Source: Paraburkholderia youngii (GTDB lineage Bacteria > Pseudomonadota > Gammaproteobacteria > Burkholderiales > Burkholderiaceae). From it: 64,000 bases of DNA. Positions within the stretch are counted from its first letter, which is position 1; the number at the start of each line of letters is the position of its first letter. Under the pieces are notes generated by a model. The model searched no databases. It saw only the letters and a list, made by a program, of their open reading frames with translations, and was not told where the DNA came from. Shown piece after piece: positions 11,615-21,223 of the stretch. The stretch spans positions 1,247,089-1,311,088 of the forward strand of contig NZ_JAALDK010000001.1 of the NCBI RefSeq assembly GCF_013366925.1, in the 5' to 3' direction. The translations under genes were made by a program, and so were the position numbers.

Positions 11615-11830
11615 AGCTCGCTCCGGAAGATGCTGCGTTGCGCTGTCCGATTTTCTGGTCGTCGTGTTGCGGCGGCGTGGTTGCCCTTAAGCATAGGCGC
11701 TGTGTCGCGAGGTGCGCCGAATGGGTCGAAATAAGCCGCACTTTTTTGCGGAGGTGCGGCGCGGGTCAAATTTCCGCGCGGCTGGAGGCGCGCCGCATCC
11801 GCACGAAGGCGGATGCGGCGGTGTCGCGCG

Positions 11831-13174
11831 TCATTCGCTGCGCTCGGGCAGGCGCGTGCCGCGTCGCGCGGCCAGCTTCGCGTATTGCTCGGCCGCGAAG
11901 CGCTTCACCGCGCGCCACATCAGCGGATAGCGATAGCCGGGCACCGCGAACAGCACGAGCGCGCACAGCCCCAGCAGTCCGCAAAACAGGAACGTGCCGC
12001 GATAGCTGAACGCCTGCACGAGCAGCCCGGACAGCACCCCCGACAGGATCGAGCCGACCCGCGCCGCATTGAAGAACAGCGCGGTCGCGCGCCCGGGCGA
12101 ATGCGGCATCAGATCCTGCACGTAGGTCATGCCGAGGCACGAGGTCACGGCGACCACGAACGCGTTCAGCATCTGCATCGGGATCAGCACGCTGACGTTG
12201 CCGGCGAGCGACATCGCGACGAAGTACACCGCATGCACGGCCGCGCACGCGGCAAGCCAGTTCGGCTTGTGCAGCGACGAGGACTTCGCGCCGAGCGCGA
12301 GCATCATCGGGATCTCGGTCAGCGCGCCGAGACCGAGCATCACCGACACGTCGAGATGCGTGCCGTTCAGCCCGTGCACGATGTAGAGCGGCAGCACGAT
12401 CATCGTCGCGTTCGCGGCGAGGCCGAGCAAGGTCAGCGCGGTCACCGAGCGCAGGATGTCGTTCGCCGACGCGGCTGGCAGCGTTTCGTGCGCATCCTCG
12501 CCGGGTTGCCGCAGCGGCGGCACCGTGATCGACGCGGACGGCTCGGACGCGGTGTCCTCGACCGTGTGATCGCCGAGATGGCTCTGCGGCTCCTGCATGC
12601 GCCAGACGATGAAGCCACAGGTCGCGAAGCTCGCGGCCGCGAACAGGAACAGCCCGGTGAAGCTCGTCGCGGCGAGCACCAGCGCGCCGACCGACGGCCC
12701 GAACACCCATGCGGCCGACAGGATCGTGCGCAGCGTCGCGCTCGCGAACACACGTTCGGCCGGGTCCGGCACCGGCAGCGCCGCGCGGCTCAACGAGAAC
12801 ACCATCGAAATCGCCGAGCCGCCCGCGCCGATGAAAACGATGCCGACCACGAGCAGCAGCCGGTAATCTCGCACCACGCACAGACACAGGTAGCCGAGCG
12901 CGGCCAGGATCAGCGCCGCCAGCAACAACGGCCGGTGCCGCCCGCTCCGGTCGCTCCAGCGCCCGGCGGCCGTGCTCGCGAGCACGCCGCTCGCGGCGAT
13001 CAGCGTCATGAATACGCCGAGCCGGAACGGCGTCATGCCGGCGCGTTCGATGCCGAACAGAGACAGATACGGTGCGGTGAAGGACATCGCCACACCGAGC
13101 ATCAGGGTGGCGGCAGCGAGCGGCTTGAAGCCAGGAATGCGAAGCAGGTCGAAAAAACGCGCAGTTTTCAACAC
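11831..13174 (-). CDS. MFS transporter, sugar-efflux (SetB) type
   Basis: A 447-residue carrier with about 12 membrane helices and the MFS loop GRWSDRSGRHRPLLL between helices 2 and 3. The opening ATLMLGVAMSFTAPYLSLFGIERAGMTP resembles the Set family of sugar and multidrug exporters. A long polar loop around residues 205-245 (PQSHLGDHTVEDTASEPSAS) separates the two halves. The start is a GTG at 13174 without a strong ribosome site, so the true start may differ. The substrate is unknown. Confidence 0.82.
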   Translation of the reverse strand: MLKTARFFDLLRIPGFKPLAAATLMLGVAMSFTAPYLSLFGIERAGMTPFRLGVFMTLIAASGVLASTAAGRWSDRSGRHRPLLLAALILAALGYLCLCVVRDYRLLLVVGIVFIGAGGSAISMVFSLSRAALPVPDPAERVFASATLRTILSAAWVFGPSVGALVLAATSFTGLFLFAAASFATCGFIVWRMQEPQSHLGDHTVEDTASEPSASITVPPLRQPGEDAHETLPAASANDILRSVTALTLLGLAANATMIVLPLYIVHGLNGTHLDVSVMLGLGALTEIPMMLALGAKSSSLHKPNWLAACAAVHAVYFVAMSLAGNVSVLIPMQMLNAFVVAVTSCLGMTYVQDLMPHSPGRATALFFNAARVGSILSGVLSGLLVQAFSYRGTFLFCGLLGLCALVLFAVPGYRYPLMWRAVKRFAAEQYAKLAARRGTRLPERSE

Positions 13175-13409
13175 GGGGACGGAGGGTCAGGTGGAGCGGC
13201 CTCGCTGCGCTTCGATGCGCTCGACGGCACGATAGGCGTCGCGGGCTCGGGGCCAAAACGACCGGGGCATTATCGACCCGGAGCGCGGCCCGCGTAAACC
13301 CGCGCAACAGCCGTCCCAAATGTGGAATGCGCGCGCCCGTGCGCAGCGCTGCTCGCGCCGTGCCGCGCCGATGCGTGCGGTTAGCGGCAAGCTGCAGGCA
13401 CGCTCGCCG

Positions 13410-13853
13410 CTACTTGCCCTCAGTTGCGCGCATTTGCTGCGCCTGCGCCTTGTAGTCGTAGGTCGGATAGAACTCGGTGTGATAGCCGCCCCACGCGGTC
13501 GATTCGATCGCACGGTTCACTTCGCGCAGCCGGCTCGCGGGCACGCGCAGCGTCACGACCTGTCCGATGCCCATCATCACGTACCACGACACGACTTCGA
13601 TGCCGGGCGGCGGAAAGGTCTTGAAGAAGCCCTGCTCGCGCAGTTGATCGTTGATCTTCGGCAGCGGCTTCGATTCGTCGTGGCGCAGGAAGATCGTCAG
13701 CAGGAAGGTGTCGTCGGCGGGAGCGGACGCTGGTGTGGCGGGGGTGGCGGCGAGCGTGGCAGGGGGCGCCGCGTCGGCGGCGTGGGCGAGCGGCGCGATG
13801 GCCAACATCCCCAACGAAACGGCGAGACCAGCGACTGTCGATCCAATGAGCAT
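13410..13853 (-). CDS. Conserved periplasmic protein of unknown function
   Basis: A 147-residue protein with a signal peptide (residues 1-25, ending LAHAADA) and an Ala/Pro-rich linker, then a compact domain of about 90 residues with the strand FLLTIFLRHDESK and the segments GIEVVSWYVMMGIGQVVTL and WGGYHTEFYPTYDY. GGAGG precedes the ATG. I do not recognise a named family, though the fold looks like a small alpha/beta (YCII-like) domain. Confidence 0.75.
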   Translation of the reverse strand: MLIGSTVAGLAVSLGMLAIAPLAHAADAAPPATLAATPATPASAPADDTFLLTIFLRHDESKPLPKINDQLREQGFFKTFPPPGIEVVSWYVMMGIGQVVTLRVPASRLREVNRAIESTAWGGYHTEFYPTYDYKAQAQQMRATEGK

Positions 13854-13931
13854 GAAACGCCTCCATCACGGGTTGAACTCAGCTTCGATCACACGTCTGC
13901 GCGCAGCAATCCCCGCTCCAGCGCGAACGCA

Positions 13932-14228
13932 TCACACGGTCACGTAGCCGCGCTGTTCGAGCGTCCAGCGATGCCAACGGTTGCCATACGCGCCGCACGC
14001 GAACGCGAACACGATCGACAGCGCGAAGCCGATCAGGTCCGCCGTCTCGCCCCACAGACCGATGCCGAGCAGAATCACGTTGATGCCCAGCATCACGAAC
14101 GCGGCGAACCACATTCTTTTCGACAGCGCCCAGATGAAGCCGAGCAGGCACGCGCCCCAGCTGAAGCCGGTCGCGACCGCGATTGCGTCCTTGTGCTGCG
14201 GATGTTGCAGATAGATTCGGGCGTTCAT
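13932..14228 (-). CDS. DUF2628-like small membrane protein
   Basis: A 98-residue protein with three hydrophobic helices (residues 17-35, 40-58, 63-82) and the phrase GFSWGACLLGFIWALSKRMW, which is characteristic of DUF2628 proteins. The ATG at 14228 is preferred to an upstream start because the preceding 19 residues are polar noise. No function is known for the family. Confidence 0.75.
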   Translation of the reverse strand: MNARIYLQHPQHKDAIAVATGFSWGACLLGFIWALSKRMWFAAFVMLGINVILLGIGLWGETADLIGFALSIVFAFACGAYGNRWHRWTLEQRGYVTV

Positions 14229-14400
14229 GTTTTGCGAGGTTCCGTGCGATGACGCGGCGCGTCGATCGGTCGAGCACGCGCGCACCGCTTTTTAACATGC
14301 CGCGGCGACATCACGCGCATCGGCTGCATACGGCCGCTGCGCTGACGATCCGCAGCATAGCTGCTACCCTTGGCAGATCAAGATCAAGAGCGGAGCACGC

Positions 14401-14721
14401 ATGACCTCCTCGACAGCTTATTCCCCGAAAGCCCCTTCCCGCGCCGAGCTCGACTCGCTGCCCGGCGCCACCGTCGTCGAATTCGGCACCGACTGGTGCG
14501 GCTATTGCCAGGGCGCGCAGGCCTCGATCCGGCAGGCGCTCGCGCCGCACGCGGGCCTGCGGCATCTGAAGATCGAGGACGGTCCCGGCCGCCCGCTCGG
14601 CCGCTCGTTCAAGGTCAAGCTGTGGCCGACGCTCGTGCTGATGCGCGACGGCGCCGAGGTCGCGCGCGTGGTGCGGCCTCGCAGCGCCGAGGACATCGAG
14701 GACGCATTCGCGTCGCTCTGA
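14401..14721 (+). CDS. Thioredoxin-family protein
   Basis: A 106-residue thioredoxin fold with the redox motif DWCGYC (Cys33 and Cys36) after the strand VVEFGTDW and the cis-Pro in LWPTLVLMRDG. There is no signal peptide, so it acts in the cytoplasm as a disulfide reductant or a monothiol donor. The YC in place of PC in the active site sets it apart from housekeeping TrxA. It is followed after 15 nt by a YjbQ-family gene, probably co-transcribed. Confidence 0.88.
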   Translation: MTSSTAYSPKAPSRAELDSLPGATVVEFGTDWCGYCQGAQASIRQALAPHAGLRHLKIEDGPGRPLGRSFKVKLWPTLVLMRDGAEVARVVRPRSAEDIEDAFASL

Positions 14722-14736
14722 CATTCGAGCTCCATC

Positions 14737-15156
14737 ATGCGCCAGGTCATCCATCATCTGCGTGTCCAGGCCCGTGGCCGCGGCCTGGTCGAATTTACCG
14801 ACGACGCGCGCCGCTTCGTCGACGATACGGACATCCGTACGGGTCTCCTGACGGTGTTTTGCCGGCACACGTCGGCGTCGCTGCTGATTCAGGAGAACGC
14901 CGATCCATCGGTGCGGCGCGATCTGCAGCGCTACTTCGAGAGCCTCGCGCCAGAGGACGACACGCGCTACGAGCACGACGCCGAAGGCCCCGACGATATG
15001 CCCGCGCATCTGCGCACGGCACTCACGCAGGTGCAGCTATCGGTGCCCGTCGAGCATGGAAGAATGGTGCTCGGCACATGGCAGGGGCTCTATCTGTTCG
15101 AACATCGGCGTCAGCCACAGCCGCGCGATATCGTGTTGCATCTGCTCGGCGAATAA
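14737..15156 (+). CDS. YjbQ/UPF0047-family protein
   Basis: A 139-residue protein of the YjbQ family, some members of which show weak thiamine-phosphate synthase activity. Signature segments are TGLLTVFCRHTSASLLIQEN, the acidic DTRYEHDAEGPDDMPAH, and GTWQGLYLFEHRR near the C-terminus, with the metal-binding His residues kept. It follows the thioredoxin gene on the same strand. The physiological substrate is not known. Confidence 0.88.
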   Translation: MRQVIHHLRVQARGRGLVEFTDDARRFVDDTDIRTGLLTVFCRHTSASLLIQENADPSVRRDLQRYFESLAPEDDTRYEHDAEGPDDMPAHLRTALTQVQLSVPVEHGRMVLGTWQGLYLFEHRRQPQPRDIVLHLLGE

Positions 15157-15253
15157 AGTCCGCTTTCGCACCCACCCGTCACGCAAAGGAAACCGTCACC
15201 GGCACTTCTCCGCACACCGCATCGTACGGAGCCTACCCAAGGGAGCACACCTC

Positions 15254-16273
15254 ATGGACACCCGTAGCGAGCTGCAAGCCACCGTCAAGGCGATGATTCA
15301 ACCGGGCAAGGGGCTTCTCGCCGCCGACGAAAGCGGCCCGACCATCGCCAAACGCTTCAAGACGATCGGCCTCGAATCGACCGAAGAAAACCGTCGCGCG
15401 TATCGCAACCTGCTGCTGACGACACCCGGCCTCGGCGAGTTCGTGAGCGGCGTGATCCTCTACCAGGAAACGCTCGGCCAGAAAGCCGACGACGGCACGC
15501 CGTTCCCGCAAGTGGCCGCGGCGAACGGCATCGTGCCCGGCATCAAGGTGGACCTCGGCAAAGTGCCGCTCGCGCTCGCTCCGGGCGACGAAATCACCGA
15601 AGGCCTCGACGGTCTCGCCAAACGCTTCGTCGATTACAAGCGGCAAGGCGCTCGCTTCGCGAAGTGGCGCGCGGTCTACAACATCAGCGCGAGCCTGCCG
15701 AGCCGGCTCGCGATCGAGGCGAACGCCGATTCGCTCGCGCGCTACGCGGCGATCAGCCAGGAAGCCGGCATCGTGCCGATCGTCGAACCCGAGGTGCTGA
15801 TGGACGGCGATCACACGATCGAGCGTTGCGCCGAAGTGACCGAGGCCGTGTTGCACGAGGTGTTTCATGCGCTGCATCGGCATCGCGTCGTGCTCGAACA
15901 TATCGTGCTGAAGCCGAGCATGGTGTTGGCCGGCTCCGAGCATGAGCAGCAGTCGAGCACCGCGCATATCGCGGCGGCGACCGTGCGCGTGCTGATGCGC
16001 ACGGTGCCCTCTTCCGTGCCGGGTCTGGTGTTCCTGTCGGGCGGACAGTCGCCCGAGGAGGCTACCGCCAATCTCAGCGCGATGAACCGGCTCGGCGCGC
16101 TGCCGTGGAATCTGAGCTTTTCGTATGGGCGCGCGTTGCAGGAGCCGCCGTTGAATGCGTGGCGCGGCCAGCCGGGCAACGTAAAGGAAGCGCAGCAGGC
16201 GCTGCTCAAGCGCGCGCGTCTGAATGGCGCGGCCGCGCTCGGCAAGTACGACCCGTCGATGGAAAAGGATTGA
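15254..16273 (+). CDS. Class I fructose-bisphosphate aldolase
   Basis: A 339-residue Schiff-base aldolase of the animal/plant type. Diagnostic segments are KGLLAADESGPTIAKRF, FVSGVILYQETL, PIVEPEVLMDGDH, and the Schiff-base Lys in EHIVLKPSMVLAG; the C-terminus contains FLSGGQSPEEAT. It reversibly splits fructose-1,6-bisphosphate into two triose phosphates without a metal. I chose the ATG at 15254, since the frame upstream runs into the YjbQ gene. It belongs functionally with the gnd and xfp genes. Confidence 0.93.
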   Translation: MDTRSELQATVKAMIQPGKGLLAADESGPTIAKRFKTIGLESTEENRRAYRNLLLTTPGLGEFVSGVILYQETLGQKADDGTPFPQVAAANGIVPGIKVDLGKVPLALAPGDEITEGLDGLAKRFVDYKRQGARFAKWRAVYNISASLPSRLAIEANADSLARYAAISQEAGIVPIVEPEVLMDGDHTIERCAEVTEAVLHEVFHALHRHRVVLEHIVLKPSMVLAGSEHEQQSSTAHIAAATVRVLMRTVPSSVPGLVFLSGGQSPEEATANLSAMNRLGALPWNLSFSYGRALQEPPLNAWRGQPGNVKEAQQALLKRARLNGAAALGKYDPSMEKD

Positions 16274-16325
16274 GCGCCGGCGGGCGCAGCGCGAATCGCC
16301 CGTCATCACGCTTCTGTACGAAACC

Positions 16326-16366
16326 GCAGGAGCCGACACGCCGGGGGACCGGCGCGCGGCTCCTGC
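16326..16366. terminator. Bidirectional hairpin terminator
   Basis: A perfect 10-bp stem, GCAGGAGCCG (16326-16335) with CGGCTCCTGC (16357-16366), encloses a second stem CGCCGG/CCGGCG with a GGGA loop. It lies in the 119-nt gap between the convergent aldolase and the small secreted protein. A pyrimidine-rich run (CGTTCTTCTGCCTC) follows on the plus strand. Confidence 0.7.
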
Positions 16367-16392
16367 CGTTCTTCTGCCTCAATACGCGGCGC

Positions 16393-16680
16393 TTACTGCC
16401 CCTTCGTATCGCTGCTCGCGTCGGCGCCCGGCGTATTCGTCGAGTCGGTCATGGGCTTCTTCGACTTCGAGTGCTTCTTCATGTGATGGTGGGTCGCAGG
16501 CGTAGCCGTCGTCGCCGGGCCCGCATCGCCGCCCTCGCGCGACGAGGTCGCGGCGTTGGTGTTCGGGTCGGTGCCAGCCGGCCCCCCGCCGCCACCGGCG
16601 CCACCGCCGGCACCTTGGGCCATCGCGAGCGACGAAGCCGCGAGCAAGGTGGAAACGAGCACTGCGTGTCTGATCTTCAT
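16393..16680 (-). CDS. Small secreted Gly/His/Lys-rich protein
   Basis: A 95-residue protein with a clear signal peptide (residues 1-22, ending SLAMAQG), a Gly-rich stretch and a His/Lys block HHHMKKHSKSKKPM before a Thr/Asp-rich tail. It has no recognisable domain and looks disordered. The His/Lys block could bind metal or anions, which is speculation. The start at 16680 gives the signal peptide and is preferred over the longer frame. Confidence 0.7.
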   Translation of the reverse strand: MKIRHAVLVSTLLAASSLAMAQGAGGGAGGGGGPAGTDPNTNAATSSREGGDAGPATTATPATHHHMKKHSKSKKPMTDSTNTPGADASSDTKGQ

Positions 16681-16833
16681 GGCGATTCTCCTGGGTGTCG
16701 AGAGGGTCGAAACGAAGTGGGCGCGCGGCAGCCGCACGCGCAAACCTCGCAGTCTTTTCAGCAAGGGCTGTGCCGCAGCACAGCACGACAGGAAAAGCAC
16801 ATGCACGCAATGCGCGAACGGCGTGCCGCGGCT

Positions 16834-18996
16834 TCAGGGGCCGCACGCCACCAGCGCATGCAATTCGTCGATATTGAAGGGCTTCGAGAGGATTGCGATG
16901 CCGAGCCGACGCGCGCGGTCGAGCTCGTCGGCGTAACCGGTCATCAGCGCGATCTTCTGCGACGGCCACGCGCTGCGGATCTTCTCCGCGAGGTCGATAC
17001 CGTTCAGCTTGCCCGGCATCTGGATGTCCGACAGCACGAGCTCGAAGCGCTCGCCGGCGCTCAGCACGTCGAAGGCCTGGTCGGCGGTCGGCTCGTGATG
17101 GACCTCGCAGCCGAAGGTTTCGAGCACCGCGGTCACGCCGGCCGCGACGTCCTCGTTGTCCTCGACAAGCAGTATGACCCCGGCCGCGGCCGGCAGCGGC
17201 TGGCGCGCATCGGCGCCGGCCGTTGCGGCGCGCTCACGATAGCGCGGCAAAAACATCCGTATCGTCGTGCCGCTGCCCAGCACGCTGTCGATCTTCGCGG
17301 TGCCGCCGGCCTGCTCGGACATCGACAGCACCTGGGCGAGCCCGAGGCCGGTGCCCGAGCCGCGCAGCTTGGTCGTGAAGAGCGGCTCGAACGCGCGTCG
17401 CGCGACCGATTCGGGCATCCCTTCGCCGTCGTCGGAGCAGGCGATCAGCACGTACTCGCCGTCCGGCAGCAGCGTGTCGCTGCCGACCAGCCGATTGTTC
17501 TGGCAGCGGATCACGAAGCGCCCGCCGCGCGGCATCGCATCGCGCGCGTTCATCGCGATGTTCACGATCGCGAACTCGAGATCGGTCGGATCGACGAGCA
17601 CCTGCCACAGGCCCTCCGGTATGCGCAGCGCCAGCTCGATCGTGTCGCCGAGCGCCGCGTTGATCAGCGGCACGGCGGCCGGCAGCCAGCGCGCAAGCTC
17701 GACGGGCTCCTGCTTCAGCGGCTGCTTGCGCGCGACGCTGAGCAGACGCCGTGTCAGCGCTTCGGCCGTGGCGGTGGCACGCTCGACCGCTTGCACTTCC
17801 TTCTCGAGATCGTTGTAGTGCTTGAGCCGCGCTAGCTCGGTATTGGCCGACACCACCATCAGCAGATTGTTGAAATCGTGCGCGACATTGGCGACCAGAT
17901 TGCCGAGCGCGCCCATGCGCTGCAGTTGCCGGCTCGACGCTTCGGCCGACAGACGCATTGCGACCTCGCCCTGCCAGCGCTCCCACGCGCGGCGCTCCGC
18001 TTCGAGCTGGCGCAGCGAATACAGCACGAGCGCCCAGATCGCGATACAGGGCATCGCCGTCAGCGCCGCGATCAACAGAAAGTGCATGCGCCATGCCGCC
18101 ACGATCGACGACGTCGCGTACGCGCTCATCACATACAACGGGTAGTCGCCGACGCGGCGAAACGCGAGCAGCCGCTCGACGCCGTCGACGCTCGAATCCA
18201 GACGCACGTGGCCGAACAGCTGTTTTTCGCGCAACGCGGACATGAACGCGCTGTGCATCGACGGCCGCGCGCCGGCCGGCCATGGCGGATAGCGCACCAG
18301 CAGATTGCCGTCCTGCCGGTATAGTGCGAGCGCGAGCGACTGATCGCCGTTGGTCAGTTCGTGATAGAAACGCGAAAAATATTCGTTGCGCAGCGCGACC
18401 GTGACCGCGCCGAGAAACCGACCGTTCGCGTCCGAGCGGCCGATCGCGGTCGTGAAGACGTCCACCTTCGAGAGCGGGCCGAACATCGGCAGCGAGAAAT
18501 ACGGCTCCGGACGCATCGCCTTCGCGGCGAGAAAATCGTCGCGCTGGCCGATCTGCACCGCCGGCGCCGGATACGCGAGGCTCGACACGAGCAGCTCGCC
18601 GTTCACGCCGAGCAGCGCGATCGATGCCACCTGCGGAAAGTCGCCGCCAATGCTCTGCAGGCGCTCATGCAATTCGCGCTCGCGCGTACGGATCTGCGCA
18701 TCGTCGGAATCGCCGAGCAGCTCGATCACGCGCGAGGCCATCTGCCGGTTCAGATCCAGCACCTTGACGGCCTGCTCTTGCGCCACGCGCGCGAGGCGGT
18801 CGATCATATCGTTCGCATCGGAGATCCGGCGCTGGTAGTCGAAGTAGCCGTAGCCCGCGAGGCAGGCCAACGGAAACACAATCGACACGGCCAGCACGAT
18901 CAGCAACATGCGCCGTGTCGCCGCGAAGTTGCGTGACGGCATCGGCACATCGACTGCGACACGTTCTGCACGCTGCACGGTCACCTGCTCCATCAA
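16834..18996 (-). CDS. Hybrid sensor histidine kinase with receiver domain
   Basis: A 720-residue membrane kinase. Helix 1 is at about residues 30-50, a periplasmic PDC/CACHE-like sensor at 51-300, and helix 2 at about 302-326. The dimerisation box NVAHDFNNLLMVV has the phosphorylated His373, followed by the ATPase boxes NIAMNARDAM, DDGEGMPE and GSGTGLGLAQV. A C-terminal receiver domain starts at residue 607 (VILLVEDNEDVA) with the phospho-acceptor Asp657. There is no separate output domain or adjacent regulator; the response regulator at 36712 is 18 kb away, so the partner is unknown. Confidence 0.92.
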   Translation of the reverse strand: MMEQVTVQRAERVAVDVPMPSRNFAATRRMLLIVLAVSIVFPLACLAGYGYFDYQRRISDANDMIDRLARVAQEQAVKVLDLNRQMASRVIELLGDSDDAQIRTRERELHERLQSIGGDFPQVASIALLGVNGELLVSSLAYPAPAVQIGQRDDFLAAKAMRPEPYFSLPMFGPLSKVDVFTTAIGRSDANGRFLGAVTVALRNEYFSRFYHELTNGDQSLALALYRQDGNLLVRYPPWPAGARPSMHSAFMSALREKQLFGHVRLDSSVDGVERLLAFRRVGDYPLYVMSAYATSSIVAAWRMHFLLIAALTAMPCIAIWALVLYSLRQLEAERRAWERWQGEVAMRLSAEASSRQLQRMGALGNLVANVAHDFNNLLMVVSANTELARLKHYNDLEKEVQAVERATATAEALTRRLLSVARKQPLKQEPVELARWLPAAVPLINAALGDTIELALRIPEGLWQVLVDPTDLEFAIVNIAMNARDAMPRGGRFVIRCQNNRLVGSDTLLPDGEYVLIACSDDGEGMPESVARRAFEPLFTTKLRGSGTGLGLAQVLSMSEQAGGTAKIDSVLGSGTTIRMFLPRYRERAATAGADARQPLPAAAGVILLVEDNEDVAAGVTAVLETFGCEVHHEPTADQAFDVLSAGERFELVLSDIQMPGKLNGIDLAEKIRSAWPSQKIALMTGYADELDRARRLGIAILSKPFNIDELHALVACGP

Positions 18997-19244
18997 AGTT
19001 GGCTACGGTCAGGGAAGGCATTGCCTGTGAATTCGCACGCCGCTGTTCGCGCGCTAATTCCCCTGCCTCGAAATTTACCGCAACTCGGCCTATCTTCCCA
19101 AGCGGGTTCGCTGCATCACTTCGCTAAGCCGCGCGGGCACACCGATTGCTGCCCTATCGCTGCTTGATGGCAAGCCCACGTCCGTTCCTGCTCGCGACGC
19201 GCCTCGCTGCGCTGCGCGAGCCTTTCCATGCGCGAGGCCTCACC

Positions 19245-20870
19245 ATGTCGACGACTGCCCGCCGCGTTGCGCGGCTATCGGAATTGCCGGCGGAGCGCGC
19301 GGTGCGCGTCACCGTGGACGACACGCCGATCCTGCTCGTGCGCGACGGCGACACCGTGCGCGCGTACTCCCCGGATTGCCCGCATGCGGGGGGCCCGCTC
19401 GAAGAGGGCGCGCTGTGCCACGGCCGCATCATCTGTCCGTGGCACAAGGGCACCTTCGATGTCACGACCGGCAACGTGCTGGAGCCGCCCCCGCTGCTGC
19501 CGCTCGATCGCTACCCGGTCACGCTCGATGGCGACGACGTGCTCGTATCGGCGGAAAAAATCGCCGCGCCGGATGCGGCGGCGCGCACGCCCGCGCTCGA
19601 TGCCGCCGCGCAACGCAAGCACTACGTGGTGATCGGCGCGGGCGCGGCCGGCGCCGCCGCCTGTGCCGCGTTACGCGAGTTCGGCTTCGAGGGCCGCATC
19701 ACGCTGATCGGCGACGAAGCGCACGCGCCGTACGACCGCACCTCGCTGAGCAAATTCGTTCCATCGTTCGAAATGCCACCCGCCGACGTGCCGCCGCTGT
19801 TGCCGCCCGATTGGCTGCACACGCACGGCATCGAACGGATCGTCGCGAAGGTCGCGCGGCTCGACGTGCCCGCGCGCACGATCCATTTCGAAGCCGGCGC
19901 GGGTAATGGCGGGCAGAGCATCGAGCCGCTCAAATACGACACCGCGCTGCTCGCCACCGGCAGCGTGCCGAAAGTGCCCGACATTCCAGGCTGCGAACTC
20001 GGCGGCGTGCACGTGCTGCGGCACCTCGACGATGCCGCCGCGTTGATCGACGCGCTCGGCGACGATGCATCGCAAACCCGCGTCGCGATTCTGGGCAGCA
20101 GTTTCATCGGCCTCGAAGTCGCATCCGCGTTGCGCAAGCACGGCGTGCCCGTCACCGTGATTTCGCGCGACAAGGTGCCGTTCGTGAAGCAGTTCGGCGA
20201 GCGCGCGGGCCAGATGTTTCGCGCGCTGCACGAAAGCAATGGCGTGAAGTTTTATCTCGACGCGAAGGTCGCCTCGCTCGAGGGCGAGGAAGGCAACGTG
20301 CATACGGTGATGCTCGCGGACGGCGAAGCCATCGCCGCCGATGTCGTGCTGCTGGGCACGGGGGTTGCGCCGGCTACAGGGTTCGTCGAAGGACTGCCGT
20401 TGCAGAAGGACGGCGGCGTGGTCGTCAATGCCGGCATGAGCGCCGCGTGCGGTCTGTATGCGGCCGGCGATATCGCCGTGTTCTCGCTGCACGAGAACCA
20501 GGAGCCGCTGCGTATCGAACATTGGCGCGTCGCGCAGCAGCATGCGCGCATCGCCGCTCAGAACATGTGCGGCTTGCGTACCCGCTATGCGGACGTGCCG
20601 TTCTTCTGGACCTATCACTACGGCAAGAACTTCGAATACCTGGGTCACGCGAGCGAGTGGGATGAGATCGTCGTCGATGGCGACTTCGATCATCACCAGT
20701 TCATCGCGCTGTACGTGCGCGACGGCAATGTCGACGCGGTGTTCGCCTGCGAGCGCGACGCGCTGACCGCGCGGCTTTCGGACGCGATGCGCGGCGGGCT
20801 GTCGCGCGCCGAAGCGCTCACGATCATCGGCGCGACGGCCGGCAGCGCGCCGCAAGCGGCGGCGTCGTGA
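19245..20870 (+). CDS. Rieske [2Fe-2S] plus FAD/NAD-binding oxidoreductase fusion
   Basis: A 541-residue protein. Residues 1-105 are a Rieske domain with Cys45, His47, Cys64 and His67. Residues about 122-530 are a pyridine-nucleotide-disulfide-type reductase with the FAD motif VVIGAGAAGAAACAAL, the NAD motif VAILGSSFIGLEVASAL and the second FAD segment GLYAAGDIAVF. The domain order matches AIFM3-like and ferredoxin-reductase-like proteins, which pass electrons between NAD(P)H and the cluster. The ATG at 19245 has GAGG nearby. It is transcribed divergently from the histidine kinase, and no partner oxygenase is adjacent. Confidence 0.9.
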   Translation: MSTTARRVARLSELPAERAVRVTVDDTPILLVRDGDTVRAYSPDCPHAGGPLEEGALCHGRIICPWHKGTFDVTTGNVLEPPPLLPLDRYPVTLDGDDVLVSAEKIAAPDAAARTPALDAAAQRKHYVVIGAGAAGAAACAALREFGFEGRITLIGDEAHAPYDRTSLSKFVPSFEMPPADVPPLLPPDWLHTHGIERIVAKVARLDVPARTIHFEAGAGNGGQSIEPLKYDTALLATGSVPKVPDIPGCELGGVHVLRHLDDAAALIDALGDDASQTRVAILGSSFIGLEVASALRKHGVPVTVISRDKVPFVKQFGERAGQMFRALHESNGVKFYLDAKVASLEGEEGNVHTVMLADGEAIAADVVLLGTGVAPATGFVEGLPLQKDGGVVVNAGMSAACGLYAAGDIAVFSLHENQEPLRIEHWRVAQQHARIAAQNMCGLRTRYADVPFFWTYHYGKNFEYLGHASEWDEIVVDGDFDHHQFIALYVRDGNVDAVFACERDALTARLSDAMRGGLSRAEALTIIGATAGSAPQAAAS

Positions 20871-20909
20871 GCCATCGTCTTGCCGTTCAACGTTGAGAAA
20901 GGAGCCACC

Positions 20910-21083
20910 ATGACGACACACAAGGAACAGCATCCGCACTCGGAAAAGAGCGAACAGCAGATCGACGAACAGGTCGAGGACAGCTTCCCGGCTAGCGACC
21001 CGCCTTCGACCGGCGGCACCACGAAGATCGAGCCGGAGCAGGACAAGGCAAAGGCCGGGCACGACAAGCCCGCCGGTCAATAG
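20910..21083 (+). CDS. Small hydrophilic protein with EDSFPASDPPS motif
   Basis: A 57-residue charged, probably disordered protein with a strong ribosome site (GAGAAAGGAG) before the ATG. The core VEDSFPASDPPSTGG is a recurrent motif in small proteins of alpha- and betaproteobacteria, often near stress genes. No function is known. It starts 39 nt after the Rieske-FAD gene and is likely in its transcript. Confidence 0.75.
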   Translation: MTTHKEQHPHSEKSEQQIDEQVEDSFPASDPPSTGGTTKIEPEQDKAKAGHDKPAGQ

Positions 21084-21223
21084 GCGCGTGGCGGCGCGCT
21101 GCGCGCTGCCCGTGTTTCCCGAGCGCCCGCGGCCTCGTGCATTGCTGTGATCACGGCGGCCGCGGGTGGCATCTACTGCACTCCCCCATTCTCAACCCCC
21201 TGGAACGACGGAAACGACTCACC